Of a stretch of 64,000 nt of DNA, positions 44,138-53,400 are shown piece by piece. This stretch comes from Mucilaginibacter sp. SMC90 (GTDB lineage: Bacteria > Bacteroidota > Bacteroidia > Sphingobacteriales > Sphingobacteriaceae). The notes under the pieces were generated by a model that was not told the origin of the DNA, ran no database searches, and saw only the letters and a list, made by a program, of their open reading frames with translations. The stretch is taken from positions 806,001-870,000 of the forward strand of contig NZ_CP094527.1 in NCBI RefSeq assembly GCF_022811725.1. The letters are read 5' to 3'. Numbering within the stretch: the first letter of the stretch is position 1; every line of letters begins with the position of its first letter. The position numbers and the translations under genes were made by a program.

Positions 44138-45946
44138 TTAAGACGCATCCGGTTTATCGCCCCTTAATAATCTGAAACGTTTGCGGGCTTCGTTGATCCA
44201 CAGGCTGCCCGGGTAATCGGTTATAATTTTCTGGTAGTAGTTTTTGGCGATGGTTTTATCGTTAAGCCTGTTTTCGTAAATATCGCCCAGCATAAACACA
44301 GCATCGTCTGCCCATAAATCTGCCGGATGCTCTTCAATTATTTTTTTTAATAAAGGTACCGCGCCTGCAAAATCTTTTTGCTGGATCAGGATACGTGATT
44401 TCGACATCATGATATCATCATCCAAACTATTATTAGGAAACTTCTTACTTATGCTGTCTAATGTTATTACTGCTTTTTCGGGATTTTGGGCAAAGATCTG
44501 CAAATCGGCGCGGGCATACATTTTAAGCGCGGCCCCTGTGCTGTCGGCTACCAGATTGTCCTGGATCAGCAGTAACAGGTTAAGAGCGTCGTTAGCTATC
44601 AATTGCGATGTGGCAACTTTCAGCACATCTAACTGTCCCTTTGCCCAGGTAAAGTCGCCGGTATAATAGGCCAGTTTTGCGTTTCTGAACAAGGCATCCT
44701 GGCCTGTGGCAGTAGCCGGAAAGTCCTTTTCAACCTGGCTATAAAGCAATGTGGCTTCCCATGGCTGGTTATTGAGCAGGTAAATGTCGCCTAAATCCAG
44801 CTTGCAATCGGCCAGGAGGGCAGGCCTGATATCGCTGAGTTTTGTAGCATCTTCCAGTAACTTTTGAGCATCTTTTAGTTTATGCAGTTTAAAGGCCTGC
44901 AGGTTTGCGAGTTTTTGCATGGCAAAAGCGGTGCTGGCGTTGCGGCCGAACTCGGTGAGCAGGTCATTATAATCCTTTTCAAGGCCAAGTAAATCTTCGG
45001 GCAGGTATTTACCCGATGTTACTTTAAGATTTTTGGTATTGATAAGTTCAATTTTTGAGGGAATGTATAATGGAGTTGCTTTTCCCTTGCTAATGATATA
45101 TTCATATCCGCGGATAGCTTCGTCAAAAGCTTCATTAGCAATGAAGGTACGGCACAAATCATAAATGCTGTTACCATCATCGTTTTGCCTGCGGCTCAGG
45201 GCGAGCGCCTGGTTTAGTGCCAGGTCAAACTCTTTTTGCTGCAGGTATTGCCATGTAAGCAAATCAGCGTATACAGTTTGCTGCGGATCTTTTTGGATAC
45301 GCCTCAATAAAGCTGTTTTAAGCATATCATAATCGGCACCACCCTCATACACATTTGAAAAAGCGTTTTCGGCTTGGTTTATAAAGTTGGGGTTTTGAGG
45401 CAAAAAATTCAGGTATTCATCGGTAAGCGATACCTTGTCGCGCTTAAAGCGATAAAGGTTAATGAGCTCGTAGGTAAACACATTATCATTCTTCAATAGC
45501 TTACGTCCCTGCTGAAATATCTTGATAGCATAATCAATGTTAGCACTTTGATAAAACTGGGACGCCAGCGCAGCTATTTCACCCTGATCGGCAGGGAGGC
45601 TTTTGATCAGGTCGTCATAAATAGCATCGGCCTTGCTCATATTGCCTTCCTGCGTATAAATGTTACCCATCATTATGGTATACTGATGATCATCAGGATG
45701 GCGGCGGATAAGTTTTTTGGTGATACTTTCGGCCTCGTCAAATTTCTTGAGGCTAAGTAATGTATTTACATATACACTGTAGTAATTCTCGTTGTTTTGT
45801 TTGTACAGTTTTTGGTAAATCTCGAGTGCTTTTTGTGGTTCGCCGTTAGCATTGTATTGCTTGGCCAGCAGCAGGTCATTATCCTGCGCAAGCAGCGGGG
45901 TGCTAAAGCAAAAAACAAAAATAATAACGATATATAAAGCCCTCAT
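44138..45946 (-). CDS. Secreted TPR protein
   Basis: The ATG at 45946 gives 602 residues with signal peptide MRALYIVIIFVFCFSTPLLA. Almost the whole protein is tetratricopeptide repeats (for example KALEIYQKLYKQN, DAIYDDLIKS and, near the C-terminus, FAGAVPLLKKIIEEHPADLW followed by AKNYYQKIITDYPGS). It resembles periplasmic or outer-membrane TPR scaffolds in Bacteroidota. Length and repeat pattern suggest a binding platform; partner unknown. Confidence 0.87.
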   Translation of the reverse strand: MRALYIVIIFVFCFSTPLLAQDNDLLLAKQYNANGEPQKALEIYQKLYKQNNENYYSVYVNTLLSLKKFDEAESITKKLIRRHPDDHQYTIMMGNIYTQEGNMSKADAIYDDLIKSLPADQGEIAALASQFYQSANIDYAIKIFQQGRKLLKNDNVFTYELINLYRFKRDKVSLTDEYLNFLPQNPNFINQAENAFSNVYEGGADYDMLKTALLRRIQKDPQQTVYADLLTWQYLQQKEFDLALNQALALSRRQNDDGNSIYDLCRTFIANEAFDEAIRGYEYIISKGKATPLYIPSKIELINTKNLKVTSGKYLPEDLLGLEKDYNDLLTEFGRNASTAFAMQKLANLQAFKLHKLKDAQKLLEDATKLSDIRPALLADCKLDLGDIYLLNNQPWEATLLYSQVEKDFPATATGQDALFRNAKLAYYTGDFTWAKGQLDVLKVATSQLIANDALNLLLLIQDNLVADSTGAALKMYARADLQIFAQNPEKAVITLDSISKKFPNNSLDDDIMMSKSRILIQQKDFAGAVPLLKKIIEEHPADLWADDAVFMLGDIYENRLNDKTIAKNYYQKIITDYPGSLWINEARKRFRLLRGDKPDAS

Positions 45947-46100
45947 CTGTTCAAAAATAATCAATTAATAGAATTGCTTAAGCCGGTTTGGTATATTATT
46001 TATATAACGGTTTATAAGGGTAAAATTATAGTGACATTTTGATTACATCGAAGTTATTTATCTAATTTGACGTAATTAATAAAATAGGATCCTTGTAACT

Positions 46101-47993
46101 ATGCTGAGCCGGGCCAGATTTTTTTTTATTGTGAGTTGCATCATCGCTTTCTTTTCCTGCAACGGGAACAAGGTAAGGCAAATACCTATTATCGACTTTT
46201 TTAAAACCCCCGAAAGAAGTTTTTACCGCATTTCGCCGGATGGTAAATATGTATCATACCTTAAGCCATACAAGGATAAACAAAACATTTTTATACAATC
46301 TTTAGCCGATGGTAAAGAACGGATGGTTACCCGGTTTGAAGATTACTCTATCCGTGGCGATTACTTCTGGACTTTTAATAATCAGCTTGTTTTTTCGCAA
46401 GACCTTATCGCTACCGATTCGGTTAAGATGTATGCCTTTGATGTAGCAACCGATAAAAGCCGTACGATACTTTCGCTCGGTAACGTAAGGGTAGGACTGG
46501 TTAACCGTAACCGGCAACAGCCCGATATCATTACCATTAAAACAAATGAGCGTGATCCCGGCAATTTTGACATTTACCGTCTTGATGTAAAAACAGGCGA
46601 AATGAAGACCTATCTGCTTAACCCGGGCAATATTACCGAATGGTTTGCAGACGCAGACGGAAAGATCAGGCTGGAAAGGGCATCAGACGGCGTAAACGAA
46701 ACGATCTTATTCCGCCCGGATGAGAATAAACCCTTTAGGCCTATTATCGAAAATAACTTTAAAAACGCGGTAAAGCCCATCGCATTTACCGGTGTTAAAA
46801 ATTACTTTTATGCCCTCTCAAACGTAAACCGCGATAAGATGGCCCTGGTTGAGATCAATGCTGAAGATGGCAAAGAAGAGCGTACAATTTTTAGCTGCAA
46901 TAAAGCGGATATTACCAGTTTTGAATACTCAAAAAACAAACGCCGTATAGAGTTTACCGGCTGGGACGAGGCTATGCCGCGCAAGCATTTTCTTGCCCCC
47001 GATGTTGAGCAAATGTACCAGACCATTCAGCATCAGCTTAAAGATAATGAGATAAGGGTAGTTGATCGTGATAGCTCTGAAAATAAATTTATCCTCAATA
47101 CTTATACCGATCGTAACCCGGGCTCGTACTATCTTTTTGATAAAAGCACCGGTAAGTTAACTAAGTTGGGCGATATCAATTCAAGCCTTTTGCCGGCAGA
47201 GCTATGTGCTATGAAACCTATATCCTACAAAGCCCGGGATGGTTTATTGATAAATGGTTATTTAACACTACCCCAGGGAGATAAAAAGGATAATTACCCG
47301 GTAGTAGTTATGCCGCATGATGGCCCGTGGGGGCGTGATACCTGGGGATATGATGATCAGGTGCAGTTTTTAGCCAACCGTGGTTATGCTGTATTCCAGG
47401 TTAACTACCGCGGATCAACAGGATATGGTAAAGCATTTCGCAGTGCCGGATATAAACAAGTAGGCGGCAAAATTCAGGATGATATTACCGATGGGGTACA
47501 CTGGCTTATCAATACCAAAGTTGCCAATCCTAAAAAGATAGCCATATTTGGCGGCCGTTTTGGTGGTTTTTCGGCACTTTACGGAGTTTCGTTCCACCCC
47601 GAGCTTTATAATTGTGCTGTGGTACAATACGGGCTCATTAACTTTTTTACCTATATTAAAGATGCCCCGCCATTTGTTAAACCATACTTGAAAATGACCT
47701 ACGAAATGGTTGGCAACCCCGAAACAGATGCCGACCAGCTGCGGGCAATATCGCCGGTTTTTCATACCGATAAAATTAAAGTACCTTTAATCATATTTCA
47801 GGGTGCTAAAGATCAGCGGGCCAATATCAGTGAGCTTAATCAGTTTGTACGCGAACTGCGTAAACGCAATGTTGACGTGAAATATTTTTTAAAACCCAAC
47901 GAACGTGCATATTTCAGAAGCGAGCATAACCGTATGGAAATGTATGCCGAAATAGAAAAGTTTTTGGATAAAAATATGCGGGTTAAACCATAA
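46101..47993 (+). CDS. S9 prolyl-oligopeptidase-like lipoprotein with lost Ser and His
   Basis: A 630-residue exported protein. The N-terminus (FFIVSCIIAFFSCNGNK) ends in a lipobox-like FFSC, so lipidation at Cys20 is likely. Residues 30-370 form a beta-propeller (FYRISPDGKYVSYLKPYKD and similar). Residues 375-630 are an alpha/beta-hydrolase of the prolyl-oligopeptidase type. The nucleophile site GxSxGG reads GGRFGGF, with Arg486 in place of Ser. The catalytic Asp571 is kept in GAKDQR. The histidine site EGHGF reads ERAYF, with Ala603 in place of His. It is therefore a predicted pseudoenzyme. It is 6 nt upstream of the histidine kinase gene and probably cotranscribed with it. Confidence 0.88.
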   Translation: MLSRARFFFIVSCIIAFFSCNGNKVRQIPIIDFFKTPERSFYRISPDGKYVSYLKPYKDKQNIFIQSLADGKERMVTRFEDYSIRGDYFWTFNNQLVFSQDLIATDSVKMYAFDVATDKSRTILSLGNVRVGLVNRNRQQPDIITIKTNERDPGNFDIYRLDVKTGEMKTYLLNPGNITEWFADADGKIRLERASDGVNETILFRPDENKPFRPIIENNFKNAVKPIAFTGVKNYFYALSNVNRDKMALVEINAEDGKEERTIFSCNKADITSFEYSKNKRRIEFTGWDEAMPRKHFLAPDVEQMYQTIQHQLKDNEIRVVDRDSSENKFILNTYTDRNPGSYYLFDKSTGKLTKLGDINSSLLPAELCAMKPISYKARDGLLINGYLTLPQGDKKDNYPVVVMPHDGPWGRDTWGYDDQVQFLANRGYAVFQVNYRGSTGYGKAFRSAGYKQVGGKIQDDITDGVHWLINTKVANPKKIAIFGGRFGGFSALYGVSFHPELYNCAVVQYGLINFFTYIKDAPPFVKPYLKMTYEMVGNPETDADQLRAISPVFHTDKIKVPLIIFQGAKDQRANISELNQFVRELRKRNVDVKYFLKPNERAYFRSEHNRMEMYAEIEKFLDKNMRVKP

Positions 47994-47999
47994 GCCGAC

Positions 48000-49646
48000 A
48001 TGGCAGTACAGAAAAACGCTTACCGGCAAAACTTCACGCTGATCACTATTTTCCTGGTGTTCATATCCATCACTTTTGTGGTAGCCTTGTTTATTTCTTA
48101 TAACCTTACTGCCAAGTATGTTGAAAACGAGTTTGCCTCAAAAAAAATAGAAGTACTTGAACAAACCATTAAGCCCTACAATGAGTTTTTTCAAAATAAA
48201 ATTCCCGAAATAACCTCATACCAGGGTTTTTTGGATTCTGCATCGGCAGGTAAATATGCCGCCTCGGTTTTTCATGACTATAGCTTTGTGCGCCGTATTA
48301 TCTTTTATGATGCCCTTATTGGTGGCACCACTGCTATAACTGTACGAAAAAACAATTTGAGCATAGCGGCTAAAGCCGTTTATCAATATTGGCACGTTAA
48401 CAACAAGGTTTACGGGGCAGGGCTGCGGAAAATGGTTAATGAGGATGATTTTAGGGAAATGGCCATTAAGCTGAGTAATTATGTGGCATTTTCGGATACG
48501 TCGCGCGTGTCAAGCCAGGATGAGCTTTTTAAGGCTTTTTGGGATGTGAAGCCTGACAAAATAAGCTATACCAATATCCTGCGCCGCGAAGATGTACGCA
48601 TTTATCGTGATATGCAGATGCAGGGCAATAGCAAAGGGGCATCGTACAAGCAAAATATGATGACCTTTTACCTGGACCCCTACCTCATGAAGGTAAAAAA
48701 CACGCATCCCGAGCTTTATGAAAATGTTTCGATAACCCCTGTTGTTTATGACCCTATTGATAGTGAAGGCGATAAACTGATTACTGAAGTATCATTTCCG
48801 GGGGCTTTTTCTGATTATAAGCTGTTTTTTAGTTCGGCACAGGGATATTTAACAGCCGAGATTAACCGCCGCTTTATGCCCATTGGGGCCATAGTGCTGT
48901 TGATGACTTTGGTTTTAATGTTAATAGGCTGGCTTATTTACCGTAACCTGAATGTGAATATGAAGCTTTTTAAGCTTCAGTATGATTTTATCAACAATTT
49001 TACCCATGAATTTAAGACCCCGGTAAGTGTAATTAAAATTGCCGGTTCAAACTTAAGGGGAGATGGTGAACTTACCGAAAGGCAACGGCGCCACTATGGT
49101 AAAATATTGGACGAAGAAGCAGATAAGTTGAACGAGCTCATGAACAAGTTGCTTTCGTTTACGCAAATTGAAAACAAATCCATTACACTTAAACGGGAAG
49201 GGATTGATATAGAGAATTTTATTAGCCGATATATTGATACCTTTAAAATAAAATATGCCGATTTTAAAATTGGCTATAAAATTAACGGAGTTGAAACTTT
49301 TTACACCGATCCGGTATTATTAGGGAGTGTTTTCCAAAACCTGATTGAAAATGCGTACAAGTACTCGCACCCTCAGCAAAAGGAGTTGTTTATCAATATT
49401 TCGCATGAAAGGCGCAATATTGTATTTTCATTTGCTGATAAGGGCATAGGGATACCAAAAAACGAATTGAATAATGTTTTTAAAAAGTTTTACAGGATAG
49501 AGAACCAATATAATCAAAACGGGAGCGTTGGCCTGGGTTTGGCATTTTGTAAAGAACTGGTTAATTTTATGAACGGCGATATAGCTGTTTACAGTAAAGT
49601 AAACGAAGGCTCGGAATTTATAGTTACGCTTCCATACGAAAATTAA
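48000..49646 (+). CDS. Sensor histidine kinase
   Basis: A 548-residue kinase. TM1 at about residues 12-34, a periplasmic sensor of about 260 residues that I cannot assign, TM2 at about 294-314, and no clear HAMP. The phosphoacceptor is His336 in NFTHEFKTPVSVI. The N box is NLIENAYKYSH, G boxes DKGIGIP and GLGLAF. It signals to the response regulator 3 nt downstream. Position just after the degenerate peptidase lipoprotein suggests that this protein is its periplasmic input partner. Confidence 0.93.
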   Translation: MAVQKNAYRQNFTLITIFLVFISITFVVALFISYNLTAKYVENEFASKKIEVLEQTIKPYNEFFQNKIPEITSYQGFLDSASAGKYAASVFHDYSFVRRIIFYDALIGGTTAITVRKNNLSIAAKAVYQYWHVNNKVYGAGLRKMVNEDDFREMAIKLSNYVAFSDTSRVSSQDELFKAFWDVKPDKISYTNILRREDVRIYRDMQMQGNSKGASYKQNMMTFYLDPYLMKVKNTHPELYENVSITPVVYDPIDSEGDKLITEVSFPGAFSDYKLFFSSAQGYLTAEINRRFMPIGAIVLLMTLVLMLIGWLIYRNLNVNMKLFKLQYDFINNFTHEFKTPVSVIKIAGSNLRGDGELTERQRRHYGKILDEEADKLNELMNKLLSFTQIENKSITLKREGIDIENFISRYIDTFKIKYADFKIGYKINGVETFYTDPVLLGSVFQNLIENAYKYSHPQQKELFINISHERRNIVFSFADKGIGIPKNELNNVFKKFYRIENQYNQNGSVGLGLAFCKELVNFMNGDIAVYSKVNEGSEFIVTLPYEN

Positions 49647-49649
49647 GAT

Positions 49650-50342
49650 ATGAACAAAGAAATTAAAATTGCGCTGGTTGAAGATGATGAAAACCTGCGT
49701 TTCCTGGTTGCAGAGCGTTTGCAGTCAGAAGGTTACAAAGTACTGGAAGCCGGCAATGGTAATGATGCCGAGGCCATGATCCTGGCCGAGCAGCCTGACA
49801 TTGTACTTTTAGACTGGATGTTGCCTGGTAAGCCGGGCTCGGAAGTTTGCGCAAATATTCGTGAAAAGGGTTTTGATAGGCTAATTATCATGATGACCGC
49901 CAAAGCCCAGGATGTAGACAAGATAGAGGCCTATAACTTTGGTGTTTCTGATTACATTACCAAGCCTTATAATATGGATGTGATGGTGGCCATGATTGAA
50001 AATAAGATCAAATTTTCGCTCAATAGCGAAAAGCCCGAGTCATACCGTTTTGCCAATATGGAGCACCTGCCTAACACGCACCTTCTTATTCGTGATGGCC
50101 GTAAAATAGAATTAACCATTCTCGAAAACAGGATCCTGCTGTATTTCCTGAAAAACAAAAACAAGGTAATAAACCGCGAGGAGCTGATGATGGAAGTTTG
50201 GGGTTATAATGCTGATGTAAACACCCGTACGCTGGATATGCACATAGTTCGCCTGCGTAAAAAAATAGAAACCAATGCCGATTCGCCGCAATACTTACAA
50301 ACAGTAAGGGGGATTGGGTATAAGTTTGTTTATAACCAGTAG
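49650..50342 (+). CDS. OmpR/PhoB-family response regulator
   Basis: A 230-residue regulator. The receiver domain has Asp55 in IVLLDWMLPG as phosphoacceptor, the acidic pair EDD (11-13) and the lysine of TKPYN. The C-terminal winged helix (about 135-230) ends in TLDMHIVRLRKKIE and TVRGIGYKF. It is encoded directly after its kinase. Target genes are not visible; the operon itself is one likely target. Confidence 0.94.
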   Translation: MNKEIKIALVEDDENLRFLVAERLQSEGYKVLEAGNGNDAEAMILAEQPDIVLLDWMLPGKPGSEVCANIREKGFDRLIIMMTAKAQDVDKIEAYNFGVSDYITKPYNMDVMVAMIENKIKFSLNSEKPESYRFANMEHLPNTHLLIRDGRKIELTILENRILLYFLKNKNKVINREELMMEVWGYNADVNTRTLDMHIVRLRKKIETNADSPQYLQTVRGIGYKFVYNQ

Positions 50343-50403
50343 TTTCAGTTTGCAGTTTCGGGCGGGCAGTTTGCAATTCTGCAAATAGGCCTTTAAAAAT
50401 ATA

Positions 50404-50516
50404 TCATTGCGAGCGAAGCGTGGCAATCTTGTAGCCAATGCATGTCAAACCTGTATAGCTACGAGATTGCAACGTCGCTCTTCGCTCAATCCTATGTAGC
50501 TCCTACAGCAGTGACA
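50404..50516. repeat. Decayed REP-like palindrome (CATTGCGAGCGAAGCG type)
   Basis: Words CATTGCGAGCGAAGCGTGGCAATCTTG and AGCTACGAGATTGCAACG match the element at 6483-6614 with substitutions, and a shorter CTCCTACAGCAGTGACATT follows. Probably a worn copy. A short run of TTTGCAG/TTTGCAAT words precedes it at 50345-50382. Confidence 0.65.
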
Positions 50517-50517
50517 T

Positions 50518-51144
50518 TTAGGATGATAACTTCCTATACACCCTTGCCACGATAAAATCCCCAAAAAAGGTTTTATCATCAACAACAGCATACCCTGCAG
50601 CATTAAAGCGCTTTTCAATGGCTGGCAGCTTGCTGGCTTCTATTCCACAAAGCAGTCTGAAAAAAATAAACATGCTTTTAAGCATTACATTTTGCCACCA
50701 CCTGCCGGTAAGCTGAAAATCGGCATTGAGCCAAAGCCCACCAGGTTTGAGCAGGTTATGCAGGTGATTGAAAACATTATCCACCGTTTCGTTCACAAAA
50801 TTATCAAACAGGAAAGGTGTTATCACTACATCGAAACCGGCGGTGAGTTTTACATTTTCAACAGCGTCATTTATAAAAACAACTTCATTTTGCCCAGTTG
50901 TTCTTTTCTTTGAAAGGGCAAGCATATTGGCCGAAATCTCTACATAAGTGATCTGTAAGCCTGCCGGATGTATTTTGGTAAGTTCATCAAGGATCCAGCC
51001 TGTGCCACCGCCTGCTATGAGTATTGTGCTGTTTACCGGCACAAAGTTTAACAAATATACCTGTGAGTTTACCAGCGCCTTACCGTAAACCAGTCTTGAA
51101 AGCCGATCATAAAACCATGCCGAGTTATCGAAATTGGCGGCCAT
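50518..51144 (-). CDS. SAM-dependent methyltransferase, class I
   Basis: A 208-residue methyltransferase. The SAM motif I is LIAGGGTGWILDEL (about residues 41-54), and the post-motif acidic residue is in TYVEISANMLALS. The fold is Rossmann type; the substrate is not readable. It follows the UbiA-like gene by 3 nt, which could mean modification of a prenylated lipid, but that is inference. Confidence 0.88.
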   Translation of the reverse strand: MAANFDNSAWFYDRLSRLVYGKALVNSQVYLLNFVPVNSTILIAGGGTGWILDELTKIHPAGLQITYVEISANMLALSKKRTTGQNEVVFINDAVENVKLTAGFDVVITPFLFDNFVNETVDNVFNHLHNLLKPGGLWLNADFQLTGRWWQNVMLKSMFIFFRLLCGIEASKLPAIEKRFNAAGYAVVDDKTFFGDFIVARVYRKLSS

Positions 51145-51147
51145 GGT

Positions 51148-52038
51148 TTAATGAACAAGATATTTAAAGGAGTTGAAAACCACAATGGTGATGTACTGTA
51201 AAATCAATACGCCATTCAGATAAAAAAAGTAATAATACTCGCTTTTTTCCCTGGCCGATTTAAAGATGAGCCAACCGGTTAGGAACATGGTAAGCGTAAG
51301 TGCAAAAAAATCGAGGCTAAAGCCATTTTGCCTGAACAGGAACATCAGTACAATATAGCCCGCAAGTAATACCTGGCAAAACAGGTAAGCATACTTTTCG
51401 CCCCAAACAGCAGGAATGGTTTTAAGCCCAACTTTACGGTCATCGAACAAATCACGAATATCAAAAGGGATTGTTAATGCACCTATAAATAAAAAGCGTT
51501 TGGCTATGAGTATGGTGGTATCACGCATGGTGATATCAGTTAAGTGGCTATGCATTGACTCCAATACGGGGAACAGTACGCAGCTCATTGTCCATACCAG
51601 GGTTATTAAAAACGGCTTTAGGCCCGGGATATTTCGTAAGCCAAACTTATGATCACCTACACTAAATAAAGGCAAACTGTAGCCAAATGATAAGATACTG
51701 AGGAATATGAGCAATATCTTTGATTCGGTAGTGATGATGAAAAACAGTGGGATCAGTGACAATAAGGATACTATGGTAAACGTTACCATCAGCCTGTAAT
51801 GTGCAAAAAACCAGCGCACCCTTCTGTAAGGCGATCGTTGAGGCTTGGCCGGCCGGGCAATAAGTACACAAAAATTATATATACCAAGTGTTGAAGTAAA
51901 TAACAAGCCCAAAACCGGGAACACTGGTCTTGATCCTATTAAATGAAAGGTGAGCAAAGCCTGTGCTACCGCACAAAGCGACATGAAAATATTACTGAAG
52001 AGCAGAAAATCTAAAACTTGTTGTAATAATTTCTTCAT
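51148..52038 (-). CDS. UbiA-like membrane protein with a degenerate first motif
   Basis: A 296-residue protein with about eight membrane helices. The second aspartate-rich motif of UbiA prenyltransferases is present as PFDIRDLFDDRKVGLKTIP (about residues 190-208). The first, NDxxDxxxD, expected near residue 55, appears as YNFCVLIARP with no aspartates. The protein may therefore be inactive or use a changed site. It lies between a metallophosphoesterase (33 nt) and a methyltransferase (3 nt) and is probably part of their operon. Confidence 0.75.
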   Translation of the reverse strand: MKKLLQQVLDFLLFSNIFMSLCAVAQALLTFHLIGSRPVFPVLGLLFTSTLGIYNFCVLIARPAKPQRSPYRRVRWFFAHYRLMVTFTIVSLLSLIPLFFIITTESKILLIFLSILSFGYSLPLFSVGDHKFGLRNIPGLKPFLITLVWTMSCVLFPVLESMHSHLTDITMRDTTILIAKRFLFIGALTIPFDIRDLFDDRKVGLKTIPAVWGEKYAYLFCQVLLAGYIVLMFLFRQNGFSLDFFALTLTMFLTGWLIFKSAREKSEYYYFFYLNGVLILQYITIVVFNSFKYLVH

Positions 52039-52071
52039 CGGTAACGAGGGCGCAGCGTATGCCAGGATCTC

Positions 52072-53385
52072 TTAAGAAATTGGTAGCGACGGATCGTGGC
52101 CTGCTTTTAATGTAAATATCGTAATCTCCGGCAATATTCCAACCCTTCCGGTTAAGCCAACAAAGCCAAAACCAACGTTTACATATAATTGTTGCATGTT
52201 TTCCTGGTAATGGCCTGCCCATTCGTTATAAACATATTTTATAGGGCTGTACTGGAAATGTTCGGTACGTACGCCAAACTGCATGCCGTGAGTATGGCCT
52301 GCAAACATGGCGTCAATTTGCGGATACTTAGGCAATACCTCGGCCCTCCAGTGTGATGGGTCATGTGAAAGCAGGAGTTTTACCGGTAAATCATCTGTGT
52401 TTTTTACTGCAAGGTCCATGCGGCCATATTTAGGGAAGCGGCTGTATTCGCTCCAGTTCTCGATACCTAAAATGCCTATTTCTTCCCCATTTATTTTGAG
52501 GCGTCGGTTTTCGTTAAGCAGCAGGTCCCAGCCCATATTTTTGTGGGTGGCTATCAGGTCCTGATGGTTTTTCTTTTTGTCTCCCAGTTTATACCAGTCA
52601 CCATAATCGCCATAATCGTGATTACCGAGGGTTGAGAAAACGCCGAGCGGGGCTTTCACCTTGCTGAAAATATCCTGGTAATCGGTCATTTCTGATGCTT
52701 CACCATTAACCAGGTCGCCTGTAAAAAATATGAGATCAGGTTTTTCTTTCAGCAGCATTTCAACGCCGCCAAGCACTGCTTTTTTGTTATAGAAACTACC
52801 CGAATGAATATCCGAAATTTGCCCTATCCTTAACCCATCAAATGCCTTTGGCAGGTTTGGCAGGTACATGTTTTGATACCATACGTGATAGTCATATGAC
52901 CCTTTGGGCATCGCTGTTTTAATAGCGGCCAAGGGAACAGCAGCCGCAAGCAAACCAGCTTTTAGCAGAAATTCTGATCGCGGGATGGTTTGGATATTAG
53001 TGGTAGTGGCAGGAGCAGCTTGATTATGAGAAGCAGTAGGAGTTAGGGTAGGCGTAGTAGCTGCGGATGTTTTCCTTTTTAGCAGAAACTTTCTTCTGAT
53101 ATCATCGGCAAAAATGAACAGTATGAAAGTGAACTTACAGATGAGCAGGATAAACGTAATCAGCAAACAAGCTGCCCGTACACCGGTGCCCGCAAAGTCT
53201 GCGTAGCCGCCTGTTATAAGTGCTGCAATACATAGGGCCGAACATCCCCAATAAAAAATGGCGAAAGCTTTTGATTGCAGCAGTCGCCATTTTTGGAATG
53301 CGCCACGAATGCCCTGTAAAACATACCGGTCAATCAGCAGCTCAATTATTATCCAGAATAAAATACTCAGCGCTTTAAAAATCAT
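52072..53385 (-). CDS. Membrane-anchored metallophosphoesterase
   Basis: A 437-residue protein. Four N-terminal helices (about residues 1-115, e.g. LLITFILLICKFTFILFIF) lead, through a Thr/Pro/Ala-rich linker, to a calcineurin-like phosphoesterase domain: QISDIHSG (about 193-200), FFTGDLVN, LGNHDYGD, LLSHDP and FAGHTHGMQFG. The domain faces the cytoplasm or periplasm depending on helix count. Related proteins act on UDP-diacylglucosamine or unknown phosphoesters. Same strand and 15 nt from the MoxR-like gene. Confidence 0.9.
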   Translation of the reverse strand: MIFKALSILFWIIIELLIDRYVLQGIRGAFQKWRLLQSKAFAIFYWGCSALCIAALITGGYADFAGTGVRAACLLITFILLICKFTFILFIFADDIRRKFLLKRKTSAATTPTLTPTASHNQAAPATTTNIQTIPRSEFLLKAGLLAAAVPLAAIKTAMPKGSYDYHVWYQNMYLPNLPKAFDGLRIGQISDIHSGSFYNKKAVLGGVEMLLKEKPDLIFFTGDLVNGEASEMTDYQDIFSKVKAPLGVFSTLGNHDYGDYGDWYKLGDKKKNHQDLIATHKNMGWDLLLNENRRLKINGEEIGILGIENWSEYSRFPKYGRMDLAVKNTDDLPVKLLLSHDPSHWRAEVLPKYPQIDAMFAGHTHGMQFGVRTEHFQYSPIKYVYNEWAGHYQENMQQLYVNVGFGFVGLTGRVGILPEITIFTLKAGHDPSLPIS

Positions 53386-53400
53386 ATCAGCGCAATATAT

